Shown one piece after another: positions 44,408 through 53,175 of a stretch of DNA of 64,000 nucleotides. A model generated the notes under the pieces. The model saw only the letters and a list, made by a program, of their open reading frames with translations, did no database searches and was not told where the DNA came from. How positions within the stretch are numbered: the stretch's first letter is position 1; each line of letters begins with the position of its first letter. The translations under genes were made by a program, and so were the position numbers. The stretch comes from Rhizobium altiplani (GTDB lineage: Bacteria; Pseudomonadota; Alphaproteobacteria; Rhizobiales; Rhizobiaceae): positions 62,001 to 126,000 of the forward strand of contig NZ_LNCD01000082.1 in assembly GCF_001542405.1 (NCBI RefSeq). Reading direction: 5' to 3'.

Positions 44408-45421
44408 TTAGTCCCGATCCCAGTGTTCTTCGATGAGGTTGGCGGCGCGCCGCGCCTGGGTTGCGAAAGTAAGCTTACGTGCCAGCGCCTGACCACGTTC
44501 CGCAATGGCCTTGGCTTCGATTTGGTGGCTGCGCACCCAATCGATCTTCTCGCGAAAGTCCGACATGTCGGCAGCGACCGGTACATAGTGTTCGAACGGC
44601 TTGAGTTCGTCATAATACCACTGGCGAAAGCCGAATTGTGACTCGACCTTCAGCACGCAGCATCCGTAGAGCATGCGCACCAGGAGGTTCGACCAGGTGT
44701 TGGTATAGCCATCGATATCAATCGCGAACTTGCGCCCGAGCCAACTTTGGGCCGCAATCGGCTGCCCCAGAAGCTTTTGCCGGTCCGCCAGCGTGCCGTA
44801 GTCGTCCGCAGTCGGATGGAGATCGACGAACTTGACGTCCAGTCCCGCCATGTCCCTGAGTTTCAAGACCATCCGGATCCTCTGAAGGACGGCGGGATTG
44901 TTGATGTCTTCCGGCGAAAAGCTCGCCCAGCCGCAGCCATTCATGCCGCCGCGCCAGACGATGTCGTTCGAGCGCTCCTCCCAGCGCGGCGCTGTCTGGC
45001 CGCGCTCCAACTCGGCGGCAAAGCCGTCGTTCTGGAAGAAGTGCGGATCTGGCAGCCCCACATGCTGAGGCAACCGCACGGACGCCGCAAATCGTGCGTT
45101 GGAGACCGCCTCTCCATCCGAGGCGTTCACGGTGATGTACCTCACCTCTGGCGGACACAGGCTCAGCCAATAGGCATAGCTGCAGACCTTGTACCGCATG
45201 TATCCGGAAAACCACCGTGTCGCGGCGCTCTCGAGAACGAGGATGAACTGCTGCCCATGCCGCTCGATCCGAACATCTCGAGGCGGATTCCCGGCATCGG
45301 TGTAACCAATGCGTACCTTTGGCGGCTTGGCGCCGACCCGTTTGAACTCGCGCCTGAAATAGGGTGCAACCCGTCGCGTGCTGTAGAGGCGAAGCGGGTT
45401 GAGGGTGGAAGAATACGTCAT
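44408..45421 (-). CDS. CAP10/LpsA-like glycosyltransferase (GT90 family)
   Basis: A protein of about 337 residues related to CAP10/LpsA glycosyltransferases. The family core is seen: RSNDIVWRGGMNGCG, then LGRKFAIDIDGYTNTWSNLLVRMLYGCCVLKVES, and WYYDELKPFEHYVPVAADMSDFREKIDWV. Such enzymes add sugars to lipopolysaccharide or, in fungi, xylose to capsule. The neighbouring UDP-xylose synthase suggests a xylose donor. Start: the open frame reaches a TTG at 45445, but tandem ATGs at 45424 and 45421 follow AGGA. Confidence 0.85.
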   Translation of the reverse strand: MTYSSTLNPLRLYSTRRVAPYFRREFKRVGAKPPKVRIGYTDAGNPPRDVRIERHGQQFILVLESAATRWFSGYMRYKVCSYAYWLSLCPPEVRYITVNASDGEAVSNARFAASVRLPQHVGLPDPHFFQNDGFAAELERGQTAPRWEERSNDIVWRGGMNGCGWASFSPEDINNPAVLQRIRMVLKLRDMAGLDVKFVDLHPTADDYGTLADRQKLLGQPIAAQSWLGRKFAIDIDGYTNTWSNLLVRMLYGCCVLKVESQFGFRQWYYDELKPFEHYVPVAADMSDFREKIDWVRSHQIEAKAIAERGQALARKLTFATQARRAANLIEEHWDRD

Positions 45422-45577
45422 CATATTCCTGAGCTTACGCGACAATCGTCAAACGATCGCTGACGCGCGGCAATCAATATGGTGGATTGGGGCCAAAGAA
45501 CAGATCGCGTGTGTGCGCATGCAGCGCGCAAGCCGGTACCGAACGAAGGCTTGGTCCAAGGGAGGTTGGACCGGTTG

Positions 45578-45850
45578 TCAGCTCTTGATGTCGATGCCCG
45601 CTTCGACGGCAGCTTCTATGAAGGCACGTCGTGCATCCTCGTTCGTGCGCTTGCCCTTGACGACGTCGGCGCAGATCAACAAGGCGCGGTCGAGCGCCGG
45701 ACCGTCTTCGGTCGGCCAATCCTCGATCATCGTCCAGGAGGCCGCCTGCGTCGTTGCGATCGTCACGTAGTTGCCCGGCTCTTCAAGGGCAAGCAGGACC
45801 GGCTTTGGCCAGGGAGCCTGCGTCAGAGAATCGCTGTCGTCTTTTGGCAT
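45578..45850 (-). CDS. DUF982 family small protein
   Basis: A 90-residue protein of the DUF982 family: KPVLLALEEPGNYVTIATTQAASWTMIEDWPTEDGPALDRALLICADVVKGKRTNEDARRAFIEAAVEAGI. DUF982 proteins are about 70-100 residues, occur in many copies in rhizobia and have no known function. The ATG at 45850 is used; the longer frame runs back into the gcvP terminator. It is preceded on the same strand by gcvP, 71 bases away. Confidence 0.85.
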   Translation of the reverse strand: MPKDDSDSLTQAPWPKPVLLALEEPGNYVTIATTQAASWTMIEDWPTEDGPALDRALLICADVVKGKRTNEDARRAFIEAAVEAGIDIKS

Positions 45851-45883
45851 TCCGCGCGGACCTTCATTTCCAGTGTAAGTGCG

Positions 45884-45915
45884 GAACGGCCCTCCCTGAA
45901 AAGGGAAGGCCGTTC
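45884..45915 (-). terminator. Possible terminator of the gcvTHP operon
   Basis: GAACGGCC and GGCCGTTC form an 8-bp stem, extended inside by TCCC/GGGA, 5 bases past the gcvP stop. There is no T-run on the minus strand, so termination may be weak or the hairpin may protect the mRNA end. Confidence 0.5.
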
Positions 45916-45920
45916 GGATG

Positions 45921-48785
45921 TTACTCAGCAGCTTCCGCGTAGCTCTCAACCGGCGGGCAGGTACAAATCAGGTTGCGGTCGCCGAAGACGTTGTCGACGC
46001 GGTTGACCGGTGACCAGTACTTGTCGACGCGGAAGGCGCCGGGTGGGAAGCAGGCCTGTTCGCGCGAATAAGGACGATCCCATTCGCCGACGAGATCCTC
46101 GACTGTGTGCGGGGCGTTCTTCAGCGGGTTATTGACCTTGTCCGAGCGACCTTCCTCGATGTCGCGGGCCTCCTGGCGGATCGCCAGCATCGCCTCGCAA
46201 AAGCGGTCGAGTTCGGCTTTGGTTTCCGACTCCGTTGGCTCGATCATGAGCGTGCCGGCGACCGGCCAGCTCATGGTCGGGGCGTGGAAGCCGCAGTCGA
46301 TCAGGCGCTTTGCGACGTCGTCGACCGTCACGCCGGCGCTATCGACCAGCGGGCGCGTGTCAATGATGCACTCATGCGCCACGCGCCCGGCCTCGGACTT
46401 GTAGAGCACGTCGTAGGCGCCCTTCAGCCGTGCGGCGATGTAGTTGGCGTTGAGGATCGCCACCTTCGTTGCCTGCGTCAGGCCTTCGCCGCCCATCATC
46501 AGGCAGTAGCTCCAGGAGATCGGCAGGATCGATGCCGAGCCGAAAGCCGCAGCCGATACCGCGCCCTTACGACCGTCGGTTTCCAGATGACCCGGAAGGT
46601 AGGGTGCCAGATGCGCCTTGACGCCGATCGGACCCATGCCCGGGCCGCCGCCGCCATGCGGGATACAGAACGTCTTGTGCAAGTTGAGGTGGCTGACGTC
46701 GGAACCGATGTCACCAGGGCGGGACAAGCCGACCATGGCGTTCATGTTGGCACCGTCGAGATAAACCTGGCCACCATGCGTGTGCACGAGGTCGCAGATT
46801 TCCTTGACGGTTTCCTCGAAGACGCCGTGTGTCGACGGGTAGGTGATCATGCAGCAGGAGAGGTTCACCGAATACTGCTCCGCCTTGGCGCGGAAATCAT
46901 CCATGTCGATGTCGCCGTTCTCACGAACCTTGACGACCACGACCTTCATGCCGACCATCTGTGCCGAGGCAGGATTGGTGCCGTGCGCCGACGTCGGGAT
47001 GAGGCAAACGTCGCGATGGCCGTTGCCGTTGGCGATATGGTAGTTGCGGATCGTCAGCAGCCCAGCATATTCGCCCTGCGCGCCGGAGTTCGGCTGCATG
47101 GAGAAGGCATCATAGCCGGTTACGGCGCAGAGCTTTTCCGTCAGATCGTCGATCATCTCGCGATAACCGCGCGCCTGATCGGCTGGAACATACGGATGAA
47201 TATCCGAGAACTCAGGCCAGGTGATCGGCAGCATTTCCGCTGTAGCGTTCAGCTTCATCGTGCAGGAGCCGAGCGGGATCATCGCGCGATCGAGCGCCAG
47301 ATCGCGGTCCGACAGCCGGCGGATGTAACGGGTCATCTCGCTTTCGGCGCGGTTCATGTGGAAGATCGGATGCGTCAGGTACTCGCTGGTGCGGGCGAGG
47401 CCCTTCGGCAGGCGATAGCTCGGCTCGAAGTCGCCGACAGCAAAATTGCCGCCGAAGGCGCGCCAGACGGCTTCCAGCGTTGCCGGGCGCGTACGCTCGT
47501 CAAGGCTCATGCCGATCTTCGTCGCGCCGACCTTGCGCAGGTTCACACCTTCGGCGACGGCTGCCCGCATGATGAGGCCCTGCATATGGCCGACATCGAC
47601 GGTAATGGTGTCGAAGAAAGTTTCGGGCTCGATGGTGTAGCCGAGCTTTTCCAGGCCTTTGGCCATCAGCACGGCCTTCTGATGAACCTGCTGTGCGATC
47701 GCCTTGATGCCCTTCGGGCCATGGAAGACGGCGTACATCGAGGCCATGACGGCAAGCAGCACCTGCGCTGTGCAAATGTTCGACGTCGCCTTTTCGCGAC
47801 GAATATGCTGTTCGCGGGTCTGCAGCGACAGGCGATAGGCGCGGTTACCGCGAGCATCGACGGAAACACCGACGAGACGGCCGGGCATGGAGCGCTTGTG
47901 TGCGTCCTTGACCGACATGTAGGCCGCATGCGGGCCGCCATATCCAACAGGAACGCCGAAGCGCTGAGAATTGCCGATGGCGATGTCGGCGCCCATTTCC
48001 CCGGGTGACTTCAGAAGCGTCAGAGCCAGGATGTCGGCTGCGACGATCGCGATGGCACCGGTCTGATGCAGGCGCGAAATCAGGCCGGTGAAATCATGAA
48101 CATGGCCATGCGTGCCCGGATACTGAAAGATGGCGCCGAAGACGTCGACCGGGTCCAGATCGGTGAACGGATTGCCGACGATGACGCTCCAGCCGAGCGG
48201 TTCTGCGCGGGTCTTGATCAGCTCGATCGTCTGCGGATGGCAGGCGGCATCTACGAAGAAGGCCTTCGCCTTCGACTTGGAGACGCGCTCCGCCATTGCC
48301 ATGCCCTCGGCAGCAGCAGTCGCTTCATCGAGCAGCGAGGCGTTGGCGACATCGAGACCGGTGAGGTCGCAGATCATGGTCTGGTAATTGAGCAGCGCCT
48401 CGAGGCGGCCCTGACTGATTTCCGGCTGGTAGGGCGTATAGGCCGTATACCAGGCGGGGTTTTCCAGGATGGTGCGCTGGATAACCGGCGGCGTGATCGT
48501 GCCGTAATAGCCTTGGCCAATCAGCGAGACGAGCACCTTGTTCATGTTGGCCGTCTCGCGCAGCTTGTCGAGCGCCTCGCGTTCCGTCATCGGCGCGCCC
48601 CAGACAAGCGGCGCCTTCTGACGGATGGAGGGCGGCACGGTGGCGTCGATCAGCCCGTCGAGGCTGCTGTAGCCGATGACACCAAGCATGTCAGCCATTT
48701 CAGCCGGCGAGGGGCCAATATGGCGACGGTTGGCGAAGTCATACGGCTGGTAGTCTGTAAACTGGAATTCGGTCGGCGTCGTCAT
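45921..48785 (-). CDS. gcvP: Glycine dehydrogenase (decarboxylating), P-protein
   Basis: A 954-residue full-length P-protein that decarboxylates glycine and passes aminomethyl to the lipoyl arm of GcvH. The PLP lysine is in HLNLHKTFCIPHGGGGPGMGPIGV, and the N-terminal half (RRHIGPSPAEMADMLGVIGY, then TYTPYQPEISQGRLEALLNYQTMICDLTGL) is the homologous inactive-like half. Its ATG shares one base with the gcvH stop (TAATG), so the genes are coupled. Confidence 0.97.
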   Translation of the reverse strand: MTTPTEFQFTDYQPYDFANRRHIGPSPAEMADMLGVIGYSSLDGLIDATVPPSIRQKAPLVWGAPMTEREALDKLRETANMNKVLVSLIGQGYYGTITPPVIQRTILENPAWYTAYTPYQPEISQGRLEALLNYQTMICDLTGLDVANASLLDEATAAAEGMAMAERVSKSKAKAFFVDAACHPQTIELIKTRAEPLGWSVIVGNPFTDLDPVDVFGAIFQYPGTHGHVHDFTGLISRLHQTGAIAIVAADILALTLLKSPGEMGADIAIGNSQRFGVPVGYGGPHAAYMSVKDAHKRSMPGRLVGVSVDARGNRAYRLSLQTREQHIRREKATSNICTAQVLLAVMASMYAVFHGPKGIKAIAQQVHQKAVLMAKGLEKLGYTIEPETFFDTITVDVGHMQGLIMRAAVAEGVNLRKVGATKIGMSLDERTRPATLEAVWRAFGGNFAVGDFEPSYRLPKGLARTSEYLTHPIFHMNRAESEMTRYIRRLSDRDLALDRAMIPLGSCTMKLNATAEMLPITWPEFSDIHPYVPADQARGYREMIDDLTEKLCAVTGYDAFSMQPNSGAQGEYAGLLTIRNYHIANGNGHRDVCLIPTSAHGTNPASAQMVGMKVVVVKVRENGDIDMDDFRAKAEQYSVNLSCCMITYPSTHGVFEETVKEICDLVHTHGGQVYLDGANMNAMVGLSRPGDIGSDVSHLNLHKTFCIPHGGGGPGMGPIGVKAHLAPYLPGHLETDGRKGAVSAAAFGSASILPISWSYCLMMGGEGLTQATKVAILNANYIAARLKGAYDVLYKSEAGRVAHECIIDTRPLVDSAGVTVDDVAKRLIDCGFHAPTMSWPVAGTLMIEPTESETKAELDRFCEAMLAIRQEARDIEEGRSDKVNNPLKNAPHTVEDLVGEWDRPYSREQACFPPGAFRVDKYWSPVNRVDNVFGDRNLICTCPPVESYAEAAE

Positions 48786-49147
48786 TAGGCGGTGAGCTCC
48801 TTGTAGGCCGCTTCATCGAGCAGGCCATCGGCATCGGTGGCGTTTGCCAGCTTCAGCTTGAAGAACCAGCCGGCGCCCTGGGGATCGGAATTGACCAGCG
48901 ACGGATCGGCGACGATCGCAGGATTGACTTCGGTGATCTCACCATCGAGCGGACAATAGACGTCGGAAGCAGCCTTGACGGACTCGACGGTGGCCGCGTT
49001 GTCGTTCTTGGAGAAGGTGGCGCCAACTTCAGGCAGTTCGACGAAAACGAGGTCGCCAAGCTGATCGACGGCATAATTGGTAATACCGACCGTTGCGACA
49101 GCGCCTTCGATTTTCAACCACTCGTGTTCTTCGGTAAATTTCAGCAT
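48785..49147 (-). CDS. gcvH: Glycine cleavage H-protein
   Basis: A 120-residue lipoyl carrier protein of the glycine cleavage system. The lipoylated lysine is in ATVESVKAASDVYCPLDGEI. The family opening FTEEHEWLKIEGAVATVGITNYAVDQLGDLVFVELP is intact. It lies 23 bases after gcvT. Confidence 0.97.
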   Translation of the reverse strand: MLKFTEEHEWLKIEGAVATVGITNYAVDQLGDLVFVELPEVGATFSKNDNAATVESVKAASDVYCPLDGEITEVNPAIVADPSLVNSDPQGAGWFFKLKLANATDADGLLDEAAYKELTA

Positions 49148-49170
49148 GATTGTTCTCTCCGGAAAATGTT

Positions 49171-50307
49171 TCAGCGTTTGTAGGTCGGTGTGATGAAGGG
49201 AAGGGCGCTGACCGTGACAGGCAGGTATTTGCCGCGCACTTCGGCGTAAACTTGCGTTCCAACGGCTGCGTGGGGAAGCTGCACATAACCCATCGCAACG
49301 GGCCCCTCGACCGAGGGGCCGAAGCCACCCGAGGTCACTTCGCCGATTTCCGTCTTGCCTTCGGAATCCGCAAAGAGCTTGGCGTGGCCGCGAACCGGGG
49401 CCTTGCCCTCGGGCTTCAGGCCGACACGCCGGCGGGTCGCGCCGCTTTCCAACTCGCGCAGAATGCGATCAGCGCCGGGGAAACCGCCGGCGCGAGTGCC
49501 GCCGGACTTGCGGGCCCTCTGCATTCCCCATTCAAGCGCGGCTTCCACGGGCGTGGTGGTCGTGTCGATGTCGTTGCCATACAGGCAGAGGCCGGCCTCA
49601 AGGCGCAGGCTGTCACGAGCGCCAAGCCCGATCGGCGCGACGTCCGGATGTTCAAGCAACCGCTTGGCGACATCCTCCGCCTTGTCTTTGGGAATGGAGA
49701 TTTCGAAGCCGTCCTCGCCGCTGTAGCCGGAGCGGGAGACCAGACAGGAAACGTCGTGCAGCCGGCAGTGGCGCACGTCCATGAATTTCATCGCGGCGAC
49801 ATCTGCCCACAGTTCCGCGAGCACCTCGACGGAGCGCGGTCCCTGGAGGGTGATCAGCGCGCGATCAAGGAGCGTGATGTCGCAGCTATCGCCGATATGC
49901 TTCTGGAGATGGGCAAGGTCGTCATCCTTGCAGGCCGCATTGACGACGACGAACAAGTGATCGTCGAGATGGGTGATCATAAGGTCGTCGAGAATTCCGC
50001 CGTTCTCATCGGTGAAGAAACCGTAGCGTTGGCGACCTTCCGCGAGGCCGAGGATATCGACCGGAACGAGGCTTTCCAGCGCCAGCGCGGCGTCCTCATA
50101 CTTTCCGGACTTTGCCTTGATGACGACCTGGCCCATATGGGACACGTCGAAAACACCGGCGGACGTGCGGGTCTGGATGTGCTCCTTCATCACACCGGCC
50201 GGATATTGCACCGGCATGTCATAGCCCGCAAACGGCACCATACGGGCGCCAAGTGACAAATGCAGCTGATGCAGCGGGGTTTTCTTGAGGGCAGCAGTAT
50301 CGTCCAA
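49171..50307 (-). CDS. gcvT: Glycine cleavage T-protein (aminomethyltransferase)
   Basis: A 378-residue T-protein that moves the methylene group to tetrahydrofolate and frees ammonia. I chose the TTG at 50307, which has CGGAGG six bases upstream and gives the usual beginning LDDTAALKKTPLHQLHLSLGARMVPFAGYDMPVQYP; the ATG at 50340 has no clear ribosome site. Family blocks include GVFDVSHMGQV and SRSGYSGEDGFEI. Its leader carries a tandem glycine riboswitch. Confidence 0.94.
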   Translation of the reverse strand: MDDTAALKKTPLHQLHLSLGARMVPFAGYDMPVQYPAGVMKEHIQTRTSAGVFDVSHMGQVVIKAKSGKYEDAALALESLVPVDILGLAEGRQRYGFFTDENGGILDDLMITHLDDHLFVVVNAACKDDDLAHLQKHIGDSCDITLLDRALITLQGPRSVEVLAELWADVAAMKFMDVRHCRLHDVSCLVSRSGYSGEDGFEISIPKDKAEDVAKRLLEHPDVAPIGLGARDSLRLEAGLCLYGNDIDTTTTPVEAALEWGMQRARKSGGTRAGGFPGADRILRELESGATRRRVGLKPEGKAPVRGHAKLFADSEGKTEIGEVTSGGFGPSVEGPVAMGYVQLPHAAVGTQVYAEVRGKYLPVTVSALPFITPTYKR

Positions 50308-50384
50308 CGACGCCTCCGGGGTTTGCGCCTGGAATTCCATGCGCGGGCTCAAATCTTCAGACGCAGTTGCGCCTTGTACTTCGA

Positions 50385-50545
50385 GCCCCCTCTGTCCCTG
50401 TGCCTGAGATTGTTATCCCTTCGGCGAGCGTTTCGAGAACGCTTCTCTCCAGAGTTCCGTCTGCCCCTTGCTGGTCCTTTGGCCTGAGAGTTTCCGGGGC
50501 GGTTGCTCCTTCGGCACCGGTCGTAGACGACCAGCTTCTCCCAAC
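50385..50545 (-). promoter_or_regulatory. Tandem glycine riboswitch upstream of gcvT
   Basis: On the minus strand the leader contains two copies of the glycine aptamer core. The first (about 50545-50470) has GCCGAAGGAGCAACC and ACTCTCAGGC; the second (about 50470-50385) has GCCGAAGGGATAACA and ATCTCAGGCAC, linked by TCTGGAGAGAAG. The second ends about 77 bases before the gcvT start. Such elements switch the gcv operon on when glycine is plentiful. Confidence 0.92.
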
Positions 50546-50666
50546 AAGGTCGAGGGCAATTATCTGGCCAGGGCTGTAGTTGGCAAGGGGGAATGTCGCC
50601 GCCGAACAAATTTTTGTCGCGCGCTCCTAATGATAGGTCGCTGCGGGTGAGAAAATCCGGCGACGC

Positions 50667-50936
50667 TCAGCTCTCGCTGTAGAATTCCAGGGCCTGTTTC
50701 AACCCGGCCTGCGGCTGCCTTTGCCCCATTGTCATGAGATCCAGCGCAACTTCCGTCGATTGAATGATATTGGCGGGCTCTTCGACGTCCTGGCCGCTGG
50801 CTGCCTTGGTTTGACGATCGGCGGCGCGGCGAGACTCTTTGGCAGAGGTGCTTGCGGACACACGCTGTGGAATCCGAAGCGTTTCAAACGCTGCGGCGGC
50901 GGTGCTTGCGGATATGCTGCCAACCAAGACTGTCAT
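50667..50936 (-). CDS. Small hypothetical protein
   Basis: An 89-residue alanine- and serine-rich protein with no recognised domain. It starts TVLVGSISASTAAAAFETLRIP, has a polar middle with several charged residues and ends in a helix-like LKQALEFYSES. There is a fair ribosome site (GTGTCACC is weak), no membrane segment and no partner gene. Coding is plausible because the composition changes little from neighbours and no longer frame competes. Confidence 0.55.
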   Translation of the reverse strand: MTVLVGSISASTAAAAFETLRIPQRVSASTSAKESRRAADRQTKAASGQDVEEPANIIQSTEVALDLMTMGQRQPQAGLKQALEFYSES

Positions 50937-51054
50937 GGTGACACGATAAGGCGCGGGGGTTCTTAACTGGCTAAATCAACCGCTAGCATTTTATGCATCT
51001 TGATCTTCCCCGCAGATGATTGGAATGTCCCGCGCGTCAAAACAGAGTAGATCC

Positions 51055-51432
51055 ATGATTCAGGCCTTCCTTGTCGCCGTCGGCGGTGCGATCGGTTCCG
51101 TGCTTAGATACTATGTCGGCCAGTTGGCTCTCAGGATTGCAGGGCCGGCATTTCCGTGGGGGACACTGACCGTCAACGTTGTTGGCTGCTTCATCATCGG
51201 CGTATTCGCGGAGATGATCGTCCGGCGCTTCGATGCCTCGCCGGAATTGCGCCTGCTACTGATCACCGGCTTCCTCGGCGGTCTTACAACCTTCTCCTCG
51301 TTCTCGCTCGATGCAATTTCGCTCTGCGAGCGTGGCGCAACTGTCGCCAGCGCGATCTATATCGCTGCCAGCGTCGGCCTCTCCTTGGCCGCCGTGATCG
51401 GCGGACTGGCACTCATGCGCGCGATCTTGTGA
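51055..51432 (+). CDS. crcB: Fluoride exporter CrcB/Fluc
   Basis: A 125-residue small membrane protein of the CrcB/Fluc fluoride channel family with four hydrophobic segments. Markers are AVGGAIGSVLRYYVG, FPWGTLTVNVVGCFIIGVF and the signature GFLGGLTTFSSFSLD with the two phenylalanines that line the pore. I see no fluoride riboswitch in the 118 bases upstream. I prefer the ATG at 51055 over 51016. Confidence 0.94.
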   Translation: MIQAFLVAVGGAIGSVLRYYVGQLALRIAGPAFPWGTLTVNVVGCFIIGVFAEMIVRRFDASPELRLLLITGFLGGLTTFSSFSLDAISLCERGATVASAIYIAASVGLSLAAVIGGLALMRAIL

Positions 51433-51521
51433 GATTACGGTTTCCGTTTTCGGCAAAAATGCTCTAAAGCCAGCCGCAAAGGCCGCGCCGTGCGCGGAAA
51501 CCATTTTCCGAAAGATGACGT

Positions 51522-52517
51522 ATGGCGGGTATTGAACACAAAAAGGTGGAGCCGGATGAGGCGGGCATGCGGCTCGACCGCTGGTTCAAGGTGCACTTCC
51601 CGGGCCTCGGTTTCGGCCCGCTCCAGAAGCTGCTTCGCTCCGGACAGGTTCGCGTCGACGGTGGGCGAGTGAAAAGCGACACGCGTGTGCAGCCCGGACA
51701 GATGGTGCGCGTGCCACCGCTTGATGTCGATGCCAAGGCGAAAACCGGACCGATCGCTGGCCGCGATCTCAAGCACTCCGGCGATTTCGAACTGTTGTCG
51801 CGGATGGTGCTGCACGAAGACGACAAGGTCATCGTCCTTAACAAGCCCGCGGGCCTTGCGGTGCAGGGCGGCTCAGGCGTGACACGCCATATCGACAAGA
51901 TGCTCGAAGCCTGGACCAGTCCGAAAGGCGAGAAGCCGCGCCTGGTACATCGCTTGGACAGGGACACATCGGGTGTCCTGGTCATCGCACGCACCCGCGG
52001 CGCCGCCCAGAAGCTGACAGCCGCCTTTCGGGAACGCGACACGAAGAAGACCTACTGGTCGCTCGTGAAGGGGGTACCGCGCAAGCGCGAGGACAAGATC
52101 TCGACTTGGCTTGTGAAGGAAGCAACGCCGGATGGCGACCGCATGCGGATTGCCAAGCATGGTGAGGAAGGCGCCGACCACGCCGTTTCCTACTACCGCG
52201 TGGTCGAGACGGCGGCGCAGAGGCTCGCCTGGCTTGAAATGGAGCCCTATACCGGCCGTACGCATCAGCTTCGCGTCCATGCGCTCCATATCGGTCACCC
52301 GATCATTGGGGATCCCAAATATTTCGACGATGATCCGAACTGGGATTTTCCCGGCGGCGTTCAAAAGCGACTGCACCTGCACGCACGCCACATCGACATC
52401 CCGCATCCGTCCGGAGGGCGCCTTCGCATCACCGCGCCGCTGCCTCCGCATATGGTCCAGACCTGGAACCTGCTGGGATTTGATGAGAACTCTGCCGACG
52501 GAGCCGATGACGAATGA
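51522..52517 (+). CDS. RluA-family pseudouridine synthase, RluC/D type
   Basis: A 331-residue pseudouridine synthase. Residues 15-75 are an S4 RNA-binding domain (MRLDRWFKVHFPGLGFGPLQKLLRSGQVRVDG). The catalytic aspartate is in RLVHRLDRDTSGVLVIART, and MEPYTGRTHQLRVHALHIGHPIIGDPKY completes the active site. It probably modifies 23S rRNA; RluC or RluD cannot be told apart here. The next gene overlaps by four bases. Confidence 0.94.
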   Translation: MAGIEHKKVEPDEAGMRLDRWFKVHFPGLGFGPLQKLLRSGQVRVDGGRVKSDTRVQPGQMVRVPPLDVDAKAKTGPIAGRDLKHSGDFELLSRMVLHEDDKVIVLNKPAGLAVQGGSGVTRHIDKMLEAWTSPKGEKPRLVHRLDRDTSGVLVIARTRGAAQKLTAAFRERDTKKTYWSLVKGVPRKREDKISTWLVKEATPDGDRMRIAKHGEEGADHAVSYYRVVETAAQRLAWLEMEPYTGRTHQLRVHALHIGHPIIGDPKYFDDDPNWDFPGGVQKRLHLHARHIDIPHPSGGRLRITAPLPPHMVQTWNLLGFDENSADGADDE

Positions 52518-53167
52518 GACTGGCGCTCTTCGATTGTGACGGCACGCTGGTCGACAGCGCAGCACTGATCCATGAGGTGATGGCGCGGACCTTCGTGCAC
52601 TTCGGATACGATAGGCCGGATGTCTCGTTGACGAAGTCGATCATCGGACTGACGCTGGATATCGCCATTGCGCGGATGCAGGGAAAGCCGCACGTGGACG
52701 ACGAAGCGATCGCGATGACGGCACACTACAAGACGATCTATGCCGGTGTTCGTGACGAACCTGGAATGGACGTGCCGCTGTTCAATGGCATCAGGCCGTT
52801 GATCGATGAATTGGCGCAGAACGATGACATCCTGATCGGAGCGGTAACGGGCAAGTCGCGTCGCGGTCTTGTCCACATTCTCGAAACACACGGTTTCGCA
52901 CCCCATTTTATCGTTTCGCGCACGGCTGACGACTGCCCATCGAAGCCCCATCCAGCTATGGTAATGGAGTGCTGCAGCGAGATCGGCATGAATCCCGCCG
53001 ATGCGATTGTTATCGGCGATGCCATCTACGATATGCAGATGGCGAAGGCCGCGGGCGCGAAAGCGGTTGGCGTGTCGTGGGGCTATGCGAGCGTGGACGA
53101 TCTGGTGTCTGCAGGGGCCGACGGCATTGTTCGTCACCCGAGTGACGTTTTGAAGCATTTTTCCTGA
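52514..53167 (+). CDS. HAD-superfamily hydrolase
   Basis: A 217-residue HAD phosphatase of the phosphoglycolate-phosphatase-like branch. Motif I is LALFDCDGTLVDSAALI, motif II is in IGAVTGKSRRGL, motif III K is in CPSKPHPAMV, and motif IV is IVIGDAIYDMQMAKAAGAKAVGVSWG. Substrate unknown. It is coupled to the RluA-family gene (ATGA overlap) and followed 8 bases later by the ATP12 gene. Confidence 0.93.
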   Translation: MRLALFDCDGTLVDSAALIHEVMARTFVHFGYDRPDVSLTKSIIGLTLDIAIARMQGKPHVDDEAIAMTAHYKTIYAGVRDEPGMDVPLFNGIRPLIDELAQNDDILIGAVTGKSRRGLVHILETHGFAPHFIVSRTADDCPSKPHPAMVMECCSEIGMNPADAIVIGDAIYDMQMAKAAGAKAVGVSWGYASVDDLVSAGADGIVRHPSDVLKHFS

Positions 53168-53175
53168 GGTGAAGC

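Noticed and set aside
46107..48008. Long plus-strand open frame (633 codons) opposite gcvP
   Set aside because: It is antisense to a full, well-recognised gcvP; the composition is arginine- and histidine-rich with no family, as expected from GC-rich codon bias.
50937..51054. Possible fluoride riboswitch before crcB
   Set aside because: The conserved core of that riboswitch was not found in this short leader.
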